Source: Gracilaria gracilis (lineage: Eukaryota > Rhodophyta > Florideophyceae > Gracilariales > Gracilariaceae). From it: a stretch of DNA of 64,000 nucleotides. The translations under genes and the position numbers were made by a program. The stretch lies in NCBI GenBank assembly GCA_030374805.1, contig JARGSG010000083.1:166625-230624 (forward strand), written 5' to 3'. Under the pieces are notes generated by a model, which worked only from the letters and a program-made list of their open reading frames with translations, ran no database searches and had not been told where the DNA came from. Shown here piece after piece: positions 22,138 to 33,448 of this stretch. The first letter of the stretch is position 1. Each line of letters opens with the position of its first letter.

Positions 22138-22578
22138 TTTTTGTAAAAACCTTTATAGCACGGTAATACTTCAAAAGAAAAGAAAGTGTTCTAAATATAA
22201 GGGGTAACGCTACATTTCAAGGTAGTACCAAGTTTTAGTTTAGCATTCCCTAAAAACAGCTTTAAAAAAGGGTTTTGCTTTGAGCCAAGCCCTTGATTAG
22301 GTCTACTTTAGTTCAATCCGTTTGTTAGTAGGAGCTTTGCTATTACTAAAATCCACACGCTCCAGCAATGGTTCCCAAAAAGTATTTAGAAACCAAACGA
22401 AAATGGACATTTGAGTTTGACCAAGGTTCGGAAAAGTGATCATGAAGCGCCTTGCAGAAGCTCTTAAAATATCTTGGAATACTCTTCACTGGAGAGACTC
22501 GGAACTGGTCGACGCGCACCGCGGAAGAGACGAAAAAGCGTACTTGTGTACGGTTGAGCGGGTGTGGCAGCGCAACCG

Positions 22579-24068
22579 CTACCGCAGCAGCTGGCTGCCG
22601 ACGCTGGCGTTGAGGTCGCGCCAGCTGCCCAGCGGGAAGGTGACATGTCGGCGCTTGCCCGGCGTGGTGTTGGCCAACGCCGCAATCAACGAGTGAAACG
22701 TGGAGCGCGGCGTGAGCACGTGCAGCTCGCTGTGGTGGCGCCGCAAACAAGTGGGGGAAACACAAACGATGGTCAGTAAAGCAGTGGTACGCCGTGGCTT
22801 TCAACAACAGGAGAAGAGCGCTTCAATACGTACGCCAGTGCCTGCAAATGTAGCACGACCAGCATGGAGCGCAGCAGGCGCGCCTGCTTGACGCGCAGCT
22901 TGGACAGCACGCGGTTGGTATTGCCGGTACCCGGGCTCAAGTCGTTCTCAAAACGCAGCACGCGGAGCGGCTGGCGGCCCGCGACGGCGCCAAAGGCGGC
23001 GCGCACCTTGTGGTCGCTCACGGCGGCGGCGTCCTCCGAGCTGAGCACGACGTGCGTAAGCGCGGGCTGCATGAGGGCGAGGCGCATCACGGTGTCGCCC
23101 ACCTCCGCCAGCGTGACGCAGTCCATCTCGCCGGGGCCGCGGTGCGCGCGGTTGCCGCGGCACTTGTCGGACGCGCGCAGCGGCGCGCCGATGAGGTTCG
23201 CGGGCGACGGCCAGTGCGCGCCGCGCAGCACGCGCGCCACGGCGGCGCGCACGTGGCTCGCGCTGCGCGCGTTGAGGCGCGTCACGTAGAACGCCGCGGC
23301 CGACAGCCACAGCCGGCGCGCCGCCGCGTCCGGCGCCAGCTCGGCGTGCGACGCGCGCGGCAGCAGCCAGCGTAGCTGCGCCTCAAAGTCGCGCTGTTTC
23401 GGAAACGCGTGCAGAAAGCTCGGGAAGCGATCGCCCATTTGCTGCTGCGAGAGTATCATGACGGAGGGCGCGCCGCTGTACGCGTTGTAGCGCGCCCAGT
23501 GCTCCACCGAGCTGTAGTTTGCGCGCACGACGCGCAGCGCGCCGCGCCGGCGCAGCGCGTCCACGGCGGCGAACGGGCACGAGTCGGACAGCGCGCGGAA
23601 GTGGCACGTGAAGCGACGGTTGTGCGCGCGCGTCTCGCAACCGCTGGCCCAGTAGAACGGGTGGCGCTCGCTGAGCAGCAGCACGCGGCGCGTCTGCAGC
23701 GCGGCGTAGAAGGCGACGAGCAGGTGGCGGATCTGCGCGCCAAAGCCCAGCGACGAGCGGTACTCGAATAGCAGAAAGTGCGCGCGCGCGCAGTTGCTCG
23801 GGTTCTGGTGCGCGTGCAGCGCGGCCACCAACTCGGCCAGCGGCTCGCCCAGCGGTGCGTCGCGCAGCGCCGAGTAGTCGCTCCATGCCGACGCCCAGCG
23901 CCGCAGGAAGGCGCGCGGCGTGCGCGGCTTGCGCGGCGTGGAGGTGGGGGCGCGCGCGCGCAGCAGCGACGTGAGCACGCCTAAGGTGAGCACCAGCGTG
24001 AGCGTGAGCAGCGCCAAGGCGCTGGCCAAGCGCGACGCCATGGTTGCCAGCGAAGGTTGCTGTTCCAT
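22579..24068 (-). CDS. alpha-1,6-fucosyltransferase-like (GT23-like) protein, two exons
   Basis: Predicted exons on the minus strand are 24068-22834 and 22729-22579, joined across a 104-bp intron (22833-22730) with donor GTACGT, a TACTGAC branch-like site and acceptor CACAG; 1386 bases in frame give 461 residues. The splice turns an unrelated frame end into ALAELHVLTPRSTFHSLIAA, which matches the C-terminal pattern of FUT8-type enzymes. Other features are an N-terminal membrane anchor (about residues 11-34), SSLGFGAQIRHLLVAFYAAL, IGAPLRASDKC where FUT8 has HVRRTDK, and THVVLSSED. Base composition is very GC-rich. The upstream in-frame extension to 24365 is not needed. The HxRR motif is degenerate, so activity is uncertain. 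Confidence 0.68.
22730..22833 (-). other. predicted spliceosomal intron in the GT23-like gene
   Basis: GTACGT donor at 22833, TACTGAC 53-60 bases before the acceptor, and CACAG at 22730. It has a pyrimidine-rich stretch and restores homology across the join. Confidence 0.7.
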
Positions 24069-24603
24069 CTTCCTTCCTTCAAAGGTAACGTTAACTTTAT
24101 GTCGCGCTCTCGCGAGCTCACCGTTGGCGCATGCATGTATGAAACTGCCAACTGTTGCCGCAATGTAATTCAATTTGAATTGCGCAACACGTGACACACA
24201 TGGCTGGCACTGCCAGCCTGGCAGCGGCGATTGATAGCGCCAAACGATCACCACTCGTTCATGCATCGAGGCGGCGCCTGGCAGCTCCCGCAGTGCGCAG
24301 CCAACGCTTGGCGGGGGCCTGCAACTTTGGGTGTCCATCCACAAATTATTACTAAAAATCCACATCGCTACAGCAATGGTTCCGAAAAGAATTTACAAAA
24401 CAAAATGCACATTTTAAAGTCAGAGCTTTGTTGCACTTTCTTCAGCGAGATGAGTATTACGTGTACGACACACACACACGCCCACGTGTGCCAGCGCACA
24501 CGTTTTCAGCAGTCCGCCTCTCATGGCGGCAGTAGAAAACTTTAAGCTGCTTTCACATTTTACTGGCTCATTTGCCAACAAGTGTAAAACGCTACCCTTG
24601 GTA
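24069..24603. other. intergenic with repeat flanking the GT23-like gene
   Basis: 24331-24410 carries GTGTCCATCCACAAATTATT and ACTAAAAATCCACATCGCTA; the second half is a direct repeat of 22338-22395. A CA-rich run lies near 24469. Confidence 0.55.
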
Positions 24604-25305
24604 TAGCAAATGCTGCAAGCTATTTAGGCGTAAGTTTGTATCAAAGGTAGTCAGCCAGATCTTCGTTTGGTGCCAAACCTTCGCCATTGTCTCGTAATAT
24701 TCGCACCATCATATCATGTACAGTGTTCCTCACAATAAATGCGTTACATGTTGCAACGTCTCCACATTGTCCAACTTCCAGTCTGTGTTCTCGTGAAGCT
24801 TCTCCACTGAAACTCCTATTTTCATGATAACCATGTGTCGCAAATTACGACCAGTTTCACTGTCGCACGCATTTGGTACGCGACGAGCTGAAGCACTGCT
24901 GTTCAAGTTCGCCAATGTATGCATTTCCTTTTCCAAGTACACATCCACCCGCATCGGCACCTCAAGTCCATATTCCTGCCATTAAATCACATCAACGTGA
25001 GTGGGCACTACGCTACCGCATTTAGAAAGCCGATTATGATCGTTTCCCAGCCAAATACGCCGCCCGTGTGGTACAAGCACAGCAAAGAAGATGTTTCCGC
25101 CCAAATTGCTCACAAAGTCGTTGCGCTTGTAGTGCCAGTCAATGTCCAGTGCTTGAGATTTCTTCCATTTCACCCTTGGTATCTGCAAATTTTGTGTTTG
25201 CTGTCCGATGGGAGGGATGGGAGCATGGGTTGACATCGTAGCAATCATCAGCGGAATCGCTCTAGCCGTCATTATTTCAAATGAGATACCGTTCCCGAAC
25301 CCCAA
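24604..25305 (-). pseudogene. decayed protein kinase, copy 1 (CK1-like character)
   Basis: Reading the minus strand from 25305 gives a glycine-loop-like stretch (KRNDFVSNLGGNIFFAVLV), then in shifted frames LEKEMHTLANLN, RRVPNACDSETG, RHMVIMKIGVSVEKLHE and, after a stop, a C-terminal GLAPNEDLADYL. The order fits a casein-kinase-1-like fold (nucleotide loop, E-helix, hinge with LG-SL). The stops and frameshifts, and the absence of a readable HxD catalytic loop, mark it as dead. The segment 24604-24990 is recognisably the same as 26371-26880, which keeps the catalytic loop region. Confidence 0.6.
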
Positions 25306-26370
25306 GTCGCATGGGCTTGCTTGTGTCGGCGAGCAGCTCGTGCCCTTGTTGACTGAATCGCTATGAAAGAGAGCTATACACTTCTTGCTTTGTAGGCTCC
25401 AAATGTTTCTACGCGATTTGCATCATCACAACGGAGCGTTATAAGAGCAATGAGATAGACTGCTTTCCCATATCGTTACTAATGGTGTGCTATCCTCACG
25501 TTAAGTACGAGTGCGACAGTCCAGTGGTGTATACATTGGGGAAAGTGCTGGCCCACTTTTACAGTATATTTTTCTCAGTCCTCAACTTCCAGGCAGGTGC
25601 TGGATAGCATAAAAACTAGGTAACTCCCTCCTTTTCTTAAGGTTTTATAGGTACTCTTGAGACAACAAAACTGACGGTATCGGTAGTGCTTGTCATCAAG
25701 CCTAGATTTCAGGGGAATTGGGACATTTGTTACCCATAGTGGCGAGATAGCAGTCCTCTAGAGAACAGTCCTCTAGAGCACTACGTTTGGACCCAATTCT
25801 TTCAGTTTACATGGGGTTAGAGTCTTAACGCCAATCTGACGATTGTTGGGCCAGCACTTTCTCCTTGACATACACTTCTACAAGTGTATCACATTCTTGA
25901 GCCAGTACTTCTCGTACTTATAGCCCATCTCCAATAGATACAAGAGACATGATGCTCCACTCACGCTGCTCCGCTGCGCTCACGCAGACTAAATGTCATC
26001 ACTTGAAGGGCATCACCTGGTGACGTTCTCACAAGTTTTGTGGAATTGAAGGTTAGCAGTTGGACGTCGCAAGACCTGCAGTACAGGAGGACGACTGGTT
26101 GGTTGCGTCACAACGTCCCGCCGGCAGCGCCCACAATTACCGTGGCGGACGATGACCGCCTTTGGCACCATATTGGTAATCACCAATACGCTTGGTGATC
26201 TGGACCGCGCTTTGTACTCAAGTATACTTACTAACCTTGAAGGGTGAGGGAAATAGAAGGTTCTTCTGATAACATCCACTGCATGTTGCCACACCGCTGG
26301 TACACGAGGCCATCAGACAGTCTCGGTATTGGTGTACCTCGGTTGTTTCTGATCTCTACAGCCTTGTCGA
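25306..26370. other. intergenic containing a 419-bp inverted-repeat element
   Basis: No supported gene. The MITE-like element at 25502-25920 is listed separately. 26150-26215 is rich in ACC...GGT words like the gypsy tail, but I could not align it. Confidence 0.5.
25502..25920. mobile_element. MITE-like element with imperfect terminal inverted repeats
   Basis: The left end TAAGTACGAG (25502-25511) and right end CTCGTACTTA (25911-25920) are exact inverses. Further in, GAAAGTGCTGGCCCA (25541-25555) pairs with TGGGCCAGCACTTTC (25847-25861), and GTGTAT words also match. The terminal repeats thus span about 60-75 bases with gaps. It has no ORF, and a TA follows the right end. The transposase family is unknown. 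Confidence 0.65.
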
Positions 26371-26880
26371 AGCTCTCCAATACTGCAGTACAGCATTCTG
26401 TTCAGGCGTAAGGTTGTACCACAGGTAGTCAGCCAGCTCCTCGTTTGGTACAAGCCCATCGCCATCGTCGCGGAACATTCGCACCATCATATGAGGTATA
26501 TCTCCTACATCTTTCGCCCGGTTACTCAGCACGAGCTCGCGAGATTGACCAAAATCATAAGAAGGAGCTTATCTTTGTCATCCCCCAAACCACGAATGAC
26601 GTTGTCATCTTTAATGTGGCCATGCCAAACCTTCAAGCAATGGAGGATTCTCATGATATGGCAAACTTGTCTTGTGATAAGAGGAACTGTGCCGTTAGAA
26701 AATTCCCAGTCTGCGCTCGCATGGAGAGTCTTTAGTGAATCTCCTAATTTTGTGATAATCATGTATCGGACATTTCTGTGGGTGCCACTGTCGAACACTT
26801 TTGGAACACGGAGAGTTGGAGCCCTACTGTTTAAATCTGGATTTCTTTTTCCAAATCCGCTTCGCCCTCTACCGTGAGTT
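26371..26880 (-). pseudogene. decayed protein kinase, copy 2
   Basis: The minus-strand frame 26798-26526 reads RYMIITKLGDSLKTLHAS and HCLKVWHGHIKDDNVI, where a live kinase would have the HxDxKxxN catalytic loop (here HGHIKDDN, with the catalytic Asp replaced by His), then LLLMILVNLASS in place of the DFG strand. Upstream, in other frames, lie LEKEIQI and RVPKVFDSG, and downstream DGDGLVPNEELADYLWYN. These match 24604-24990 segment by segment. Frameshifts and the lost Asp show it is a pseudogene. Confidence 0.65.
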
Positions 26881-28566
26881 CAAACCTCCCTGTTGTAGAA
26901 GCCATCTGGAAGCTTCTTAGAAGCAACTAGAAACTGCTATCGTCTGGGTGTGTTAGAGTATTCCACAGAAGAACATTATAGCACTGTTTTCTGCTTTACG
27001 ATAGAAACTCAGTAGAGCTCTAGAACAATAAAGAAGTTTATTGGGACAGTGCAAAAGAATGAAAGTAGGCTCGCGCTTGATAGAAGATAGAAGTCAAGCC
27101 GAGTGTCAAGTCTAAATTTCTTCTAAGAAATTCAACCCACCATTTATCGCAACAATCTCTTCCTCATCGATACCCGGATCCATATCATCTACAATTACAA
27201 ACTTGACTATCGTATTCATATGTTCGTTCGTGTTTTCTGTCACTGAATCGTATGAATGAAGTGCACCAGACGGTCACGTCTGTGCGACGGTGCCGGTGAT
27301 GTCGCTCCACAAAGAGCTTGTGTCACGTAACGGGCCAAGACCGCGTAGGACTTTCGTCTACTACGAGGCAAGTATGGCTTTGTTACTTTGTTGTTAACTT
27401 TACTCATGTAGGGTAAGGAAAGGCGAGGAGCCTACTTGTAGGCATGAGACTCTGACGACCTTTCATGTACGCGACCTCTGACAGGTCACTCGCAGTGACT
27501 GTCAGTTCATCAGGTGACGTACCGTTCACAAACGGAATGAATATGGAAACTGGGTAACATGGCATGCGTGCTTCCATTGTTGCTACTGTTACAAGTGTCT
27601 GGGTGTCATATGTGGACCACGTGGATCTATGTCAAATTACAAAAGAGTTGTATTTCTAAGAAAGGTCTTCCTGTGCGGTCGAGCACTCTCTTTGGCCTCC
27701 GACTCACCCTTGGAGATGTTGGCTGCTATCGGGAACTTCCGACGGGAAGGATTCATTTTCTTCCCGCCCGACGAAGATCTCATTTCTCAGCCCCATGCTG
27801 CCTCTGATTCATTTTTAAGTTGCTTCATGATACATCGTAAAGAGCCTTAATAGCAACATAACGATCAATACTTAATGCTGCATTCGTGTAAAACAGTTCT
27901 AAAAGCCCTTTCAAGCTACTGACCAAGTTGGTCACATTATGTAACAATTCAAGCTCCTGCGTGTGATATCGAGGTGTGCTGGAGAAAAAAACTTGAGCGG
28001 ATCATCTATCACACACGCACGTGTAGCGTCATGGGTGCAATCCCAGCCAGCCTAAGAGCCACTTCACCCTGCTTGTGTAGCGGCAGGCGATGTATCTAGC
28101 AGTTGGCGCTCCAAAATGCGGATATAAGGTATAATACAAGTGGAAATACAGCTGTACATAGCAATACAGTCTTCATCATCACCATTTGTGTTCCAGCCCC
28201 CGTGCCTCTAAGGCTTGGCCCATTTCCATCTTCGTGTCGATGAACGAAAACAACGCAAATAATAGTTATACAAACTCAGCATGGAGCCATTCCAGACCTT
28301 TTCTGCGTACGTTTTGCGGACGAGTAAAACTCAAGTGCTCACCGTGTCAGCAAGCAGCACGAACGCACCACAACGCATGACATGGTTGATGCTGCGTGCG
28401 CGTATTCGCCTACGCTGTAATGGAGCGATACATCTCTCTGATTTATATTGCCGCATGCCGCCAATCCTTCTACTCCGCATCATCTTCGCTCCGTTTCAGC
28501 TGCCTTTGTTGATCGTACGCTCATATCCCCTACTTCTGTGCTTGCACACAGATTTGTTCGGGAGCT
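26881..28566. other. intergenic, no supported gene
   Basis: Only short frames (82 codons or fewer near 27559; shadows of the next gene from 28281). No repeat of note was found. Confidence 0.5.
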
Positions 28567-29568
28567 ATGCACAGCACTTTTTGTGTTTTCGCCCTTGTCC
28601 TTCTCTTCAACTCTGTCAAACACACCGTTGAGGGTCAGTCTGTGTCTGTGGCGCCGTCATGCGCACCGCAATGTCCTTCCGGTTTCGGCCTTGCCGGAAA
28701 TAGTTCATGTGAAATTTGTCCACCTGGCAGCGAAGAAAAGGGCAACTACTGCAACCCTTGTTTTCTGGACACCTTTCAGAGCGAAGCAGGGCAAACGACG
28801 TGCGCGCCGTGTCCGTCCGGATCTTTTTCTCTGCACGGGGCAACTTCATGCACACCTTGCCCCCAAGGTCACGTATTGATGGCAGATGGAAAGTGCGGAA
28901 TGTGCCCTCCTGGCCAAGTACATGACAGATTTGGTACAGGGTGCGTCGATTGCGAAGTGGGCTTCTTCAAGCTTGAGAAGGGAGAGGTGCCATGTTTACC
29001 TTGTCCGCGTAACTCATATTCCGCTGCAGGCGCCTCCAGTTGTACCGAATGCAAACCAAATCAAGCTCTGATGCGAAACGGAAGCTGCGCAACGTGTCCT
29101 CCCGGAAACTACTACGATGCACGCGCCATGTCTTGCATTGAGTGCAGTCCTGGAACGTTTATCGATTATCCCAATGTGAGGGACGGCTGCTTTTTGTGCG
29201 GCGGTAATTCGTTCTCTCTGCCAGGCTCCACTGAATGCATTACCTGCCCACGCGATCTCGTTTACATCGCCAATTCGACGAGCTGCGAGTCTTGCCCACC
29301 AGGCACGGCTTATGATTTCCGTGCGTTCGAGTGTACAGAGTGTCTATACAACCACTTTAGCCTCGGAGTTGGGGAAAGGTTTTGTACAGCGTGTGCATCA
29401 GGTAGCTTTGCTCGTCGGGGCGCTTCTACTTGCTTTGCATGTCCGCCGGACACTGTGTTCCTTGCGAAAACCGATGGTTGTGGCACTTGTGGTGAAGACG
29501 ATTTGTATTCTAGGGACGAGGCGTCCTGCAGGGGAGATGCTTTTTTCAGAGAACGTAGATGTTGTTAG
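28567..29568 (+). CDS. secreted cysteine-rich protein with GCC2/GCC3 (ephrin-receptor-like) modules, copy 1
   Basis: 333 residues, ATG at 28567. A signal peptide (HSTFCVFALVLLFNSV, cleavage near residue 24) is followed by about six modules of roughly 45-50 residues with the pattern CxxCPxGxF...GxxxCxxCP (for example CAPCPSGSFSLHGATSCTPC and CLPCPRNSYSAAGASSCTEC). This is the GCC2/GCC3 or TNFR-like extracellular fold, disulphide-rich and usually part of surface proteins. No membrane segment follows, so the product looks secreted or C-terminally truncated. The stop codon falls in a dispersed repeat (GTTAGAAAACGG). A full paralog lies at 40282-41280. Confidence 0.8.
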   Translation: MHSTFCVFALVLLFNSVKHTVEGQSVSVAPSCAPQCPSGFGLAGNSSCEICPPGSEEKGNYCNPCFLDTFQSEAGQTTCAPCPSGSFSLHGATSCTPCPQGHVLMADGKCGMCPPGQVHDRFGTGCVDCEVGFFKLEKGEVPCLPCPRNSYSAAGASSCTECKPNQALMRNGSCATCPPGNYYDARAMSCIECSPGTFIDYPNVRDGCFLCGGNSFSLPGSTECITCPRDLVYIANSTSCESCPPGTAYDFRAFECTECLYNHFSLGVGERFCTACASGSFARRGASTCFACPPDTVFLAKTDGCGTCGEDDLYSRDEASCRGDAFFRERRCC

Positions 29569-30873
29569 AAAACGGTTGAGCCATTAGAGACTTAATGCTA
29601 GAGCTTTTTTCGTAAAGAGTTTCGTATCCACAAGTTACACGAAATGTACGAGATTTGCAAAACAACAACTGTCAATGTACCTTACGCACTTGCAAGTATG
29701 GTATCTACACGTACGCGTTGAGCGTAGCATCACCTCGAAACTCAAAGACGACAGTCAGTATTTCGCCACTGCTCCCCTCTTCATGGTTTGCCAAGACGAA
29801 TACTCAGTTGGGCGTGCACACGCCCGTCTTCGAAGCCGTCTACTTTTGTTCGCAGTCGTTCACATCTTGGCACGGACCCCCTGTCCTTAATACCCGTATG
29901 GAAACGAGCCCAAGAGACTCAACGTGATGTCAGAAACCTTCGTACAAGACTGCGTACAATTCAGTGTACTTCTTTCAATCTCAATCTTTACTCCGATGAG
30001 CAATGTCTGTATGATTTTCGGTTCTGCCGCAGCAATATTGGCAAAGTTCCTGCTGTAATAAACTGGACTACAACCACACTTGTAGAAACCGTTATCGCTG
30101 TGACTCAATCACGACGTGTTGTATTGTTCTTAAACGTCTCGCTTCTGCACATACGTGGTACGACAGGGAAATCATATTCGGAATGTGTTTTACACATATA
30201 AGTGAAGGGTTCTGGGAACCAGAAGAATGGTTGATGGCCTCAACGGGTAGATTAATAACAGAATTTGCAGCACCAACTTCTAGTGGAGCGAACGCCAATG
30301 TATGCTGAGGCATTGAGAAATAGAGGTGCTCCATTAAAAAGGTGTGTAGGGTTTTATTGTTTGTTTTATAGGCTATAAAAGGCGGCAACCGCAGGCTTGA
30401 CTTCTGTTGGTCAAGACGGGGAGCGTAAAGGACTTAGTCCGCACAGCAATCCGTTACGTATGCAGAATGCAAGACGAGCAGGCACAAAGCCCTCGGTAAG
30501 ATCTACTGAGCATGCCTCCGGAAACTAGCAGACTACTGCTGTGTCCGGGCATTTATTCTGTCTGACTCAGACAGTTCTAAACGAAATGTGCATCCTCTTT
30601 GCGAAGCACGCCCGCTACTCAGCAAGAAAGGTTGTACAGTAGGACTACCTACCCAGCTCTGACTATAGAACTGTGTTTGATGTGTCCTGAATTCGACCAC
30701 CAAAGCAGTTCCAGGCAACCCACGCAACAATTCCATTGCGTAGCCATCAACAACTTCCGATTTCCAAGGACAAGCTGTTGTGAAATATCACGACAGCAAC
30801 GCGGCGGAACAGGTGTACGGACGCGTACACTGGCGCGTATCCCTCGGGAGGTGCGTGGAACGGAGCAAGGAGC
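29569..30873. other. intergenic, no supported gene
   Basis: Starts with the dispersed repeat GTTAGAAAACGGTTGAGCC. A 137-codon frame at 29788-30201 and several overlapping ones are not recognisable. TGTTGTGAAATATCACGACA near 30776 is palindromic and may be an end of the adjoining element. Confidence 0.45.
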
Positions 30874-32084
30874 TCACCAGATCAAACAGCTGCTCCGAAT
30901 GAGCCGCGATGGAAAGTGTAGGACCGAGATGGGGTGACACAGTCGCGTGTAAAATTTGCATATGTGAATTTCCTTTACTCTTTGGAGGTTTGCGTTCATT
31001 GCTGGATCCGCACTGAGCCGACCTCGAGCGATCCTCTTCGACAAAGAGGTCGCGGGCAAACACAATAAAAGCTCCCGGCCGAAGACCGGGAGTGACCTCG
31101 GCGAAGGCAGAAGCCAGTCCGCCAGAGGTGTGCCCTTCCGTTCGCTTTCTCTTTTCAACCTTTTGTTCTGCCCCCATCTTTCCTTTCCGTCTGCCTGTCT
31201 CCCGACACTCATCAACACATCGTCCGCAGCCATGTAAGATAGACCTCGATACGTTGCGGCTGCCAGCTTGAAATGATCAGGATCTATGTCGAGAACGTGC
31301 TTGTCGTGTATATTGTGCCGGACGCGAGTGAGGTGGTCTTTGAGGTTGAAACCAATCGTGTCCAGGAAAGGTCTACCCATCAGAATCTCGTCCATGTCGT
31401 GATCTACAACAAAGAACTCAATACCTCGAACGCGAACCGGAATGTTTGATCCAGGAAGGTAGATGGTGATTGCCAAAGTCACAGTTTGGGAGGACATTAC
31501 CACTTTGGTAGCTTCAATTTTGAAAGCACCTTCGAGAGTCAAAGGCTGCGCCAGTGTTTTCACACAGAGGTCAGGTACCGCAGCGTTAACCTTCTGGAAC
31601 GTTTTGGAGTCAATGGCACTGAAATCAGCCCCGGAGTCGCCTAGAAGTGTATCGAATACAGTATCCTCCGAGGCGACCCTGAATCGACCATCGTCGTCCT
31701 CGTGTGGTGCAGTGCCACAAATTGACTCCCGCTTCAATTTCTTCGCCTTCCTAGTCTTCTTGTTCGCGTAGTGCTTCTCGAATATTTCCTTCATTTTTTT
31801 AGAAGTAATTGGACAGTCCTTGAGACGGTGCAATCCTCTACAGTATTCACTGAGACAGGGTTGGCTCCAGTCTGACTTCTTGCGCTTCGGTGTACGGCGG
31901 TTCCACTTGGATGCATCGCTGTCAACCTTCTGGCTTGGCTTGTCAGACTGCGACGATTCGTCAGATTTGCGAAGGCGATCGCGATTAGGGTGTGATTTTC
32001 TGGGATTAACACGTGCCCGAGCGGTTTTTGTAAGGGAGAGTTCGAGAGCAATACTGGCAACTTCGTCTCTGAAAAGTTTGATAC

Positions 32085-32396
32085 TGTTGAAATAGGGATT
32101 GACTGAGATGAGAAGGTGTCCGAGGAATTGCTTTCCTCTTCGGTTTATTGAGTGTCTAGCTGTGTTTTATAGTCTACCATCAAGGATGAATACACAGCTA
32201 TTGTGTTCCATGCGTGCTCTAAATCTTTGTTTAGAACAGCATGGATGTTGATCCGTCGTGTAACGCCCTGAGACCGCAACGCGCTGCACTATACATGTCA
32301 GATGGTAGTCACCGCACGAGTTTGCCAGATACAAGTTGTCTGCGCAATACACAGTCTCACAAGACTGCTCGTGCAGGCGGCGTCAGTGTCGCTACA
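32085..32396 (-). repeat. copia copy 2, 3' LTR
   Basis: 312 bp, reads TGTAGCGACACTG...TTTCAACA on the minus strand; the RNase H stop codon overlaps its first bases as in copy 1. Confidence 0.94.
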
Positions 32397-33225
32397 TTCC
32401 CTCTCGTTGAAATGTGAGGATCTCCATTCCAATCATGGCACACAGTCGTTTGTGTCCTACGGGACCAAGTGGTTTGGTGAACAAGTCCGCTTCCAATTCA
32501 TTGCTTTTGCGGTACCCGATTCGCACGAGGTTGCGTTCTACCGAGTCTTTGAGTAGATGGTACTTGACCTCTATGTGCTTGGTGCGTTCGTTGAGGACTT
32601 CATCTCGGGCTAGCGTAATCATTCCTTGATTGTCTCCAAATATGTCGATGCATTTTTCAGAGTGACCAAGCAGTTCGTTCATTAATCTTCTTAACCATAA
32701 TCCCTCTCGAACTGCAAATGACATAGCCACATATTCCGCCTCCAAAGTAGATTGGGCGACAACTGTCTGCTTCTTACTACGCGATGAGATCGGTCCACCA
32801 CAGAATGTGAAGACAAAACCACTTGTAGACTTCCTATCGTTACGATCACCTGCAAAGTCCGAATCAGATGTACCTTCTAAGACCACTGCGCTTCCTGCTT
32901 TGTACTCAATCACAGAATTCTTTGTGGTACTTAAGTACTTCAAAACTTTCTTAGCAGCGTTCCAGTGTTCACGAGAGTGGCATGTCATGAAACGAGCCAG
33001 GTATCCTACAGAAAATAAAATGTCCGGTCGTACAGTGTTGCACAAGTGCATCAATGACCCCACTAATTCACGTAATGGAGTTCCGTCTGCATTCTTGTCA
33101 TCTGATTTGTGAAGGTGTGTGCTCTGGAGTGGGACATTGACGGCAGCTGCTGTGTCAACTCGAAACGTTTGAGCCAAACGTTCAATCATAGGTGCATTAT
33201 GAACACGTAGTGCTTTTCCATTACC
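32392..33225 (-). pseudogene. copia copy 2 RNase H with a remnant of reverse transcriptase
   Basis: The minus-strand frame is open from about 33225 (GNGKALRVHNAP) through ATG at 33189 to the stop at 32392. It contains an intact RNase H (TSDSDFAGDRNDRKSTSG, TLEAEYVAMSFAVREG, FGDNQGMITLARDEV, ERTKHIEVKYH). It lacks the frameshift and stop seen in copy 1. Homology to copy 1 ends at GGTAATGG near 33226, the deletion junction. Without upstream domains it cannot act as a full polyprotein. Confidence 0.88.
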
Positions 33226-33448
33226 GCTATGCTCTCTTGTGACACAGGGCGTGCAGTTCAGGTATTTGAACTTTCAACACTCCCCTTCGACCTGTGCTCA
33301 CTGCCAAGCCGAAGGACAAAGCTTACAGAAGAACTGATCTACCTGATCTGGTTACCCTCACACTGTAACTCCCCTTCTGCTGTACACATGTACAATCTCT
33401 TTGTCAAATGTCACTTCTGGGACTCGAACCCAAGGTCTACAGCGTAAA

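Larger units (their letters stand above)
21352..22578. other. intergenic with two hairpins and repeat pieces
   Basis: Holds GTGTCCATCCACAAATTAT (21635, shared with 24331), the hairpin at 21659-21682, the GCGCCGTGT hairpin at 22117-22137 and a repeat at 22338-22395 that recurs beyond the other end of the next gene. Frames here are short. Confidence 0.6.

Noticed and set aside
22948..23984. Several long frames on both strands within the GT23-like gene
   Set aside because: All are Arg/Ala-rich shadows of a very GC-rich coding exon.
29788..30201. 137-codon ORF downstream of the first cysteine-rich gene
   Set aside because: Composition not protein-like, overlapping frames equally long, no signal or motif.
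33401..33448. tRNA gene suggested by GGGTTCGAGTCCC on the minus strand
   Set aside because: No A-box, no pairing acceptor stem; lies in the copia leader next to the primer site.
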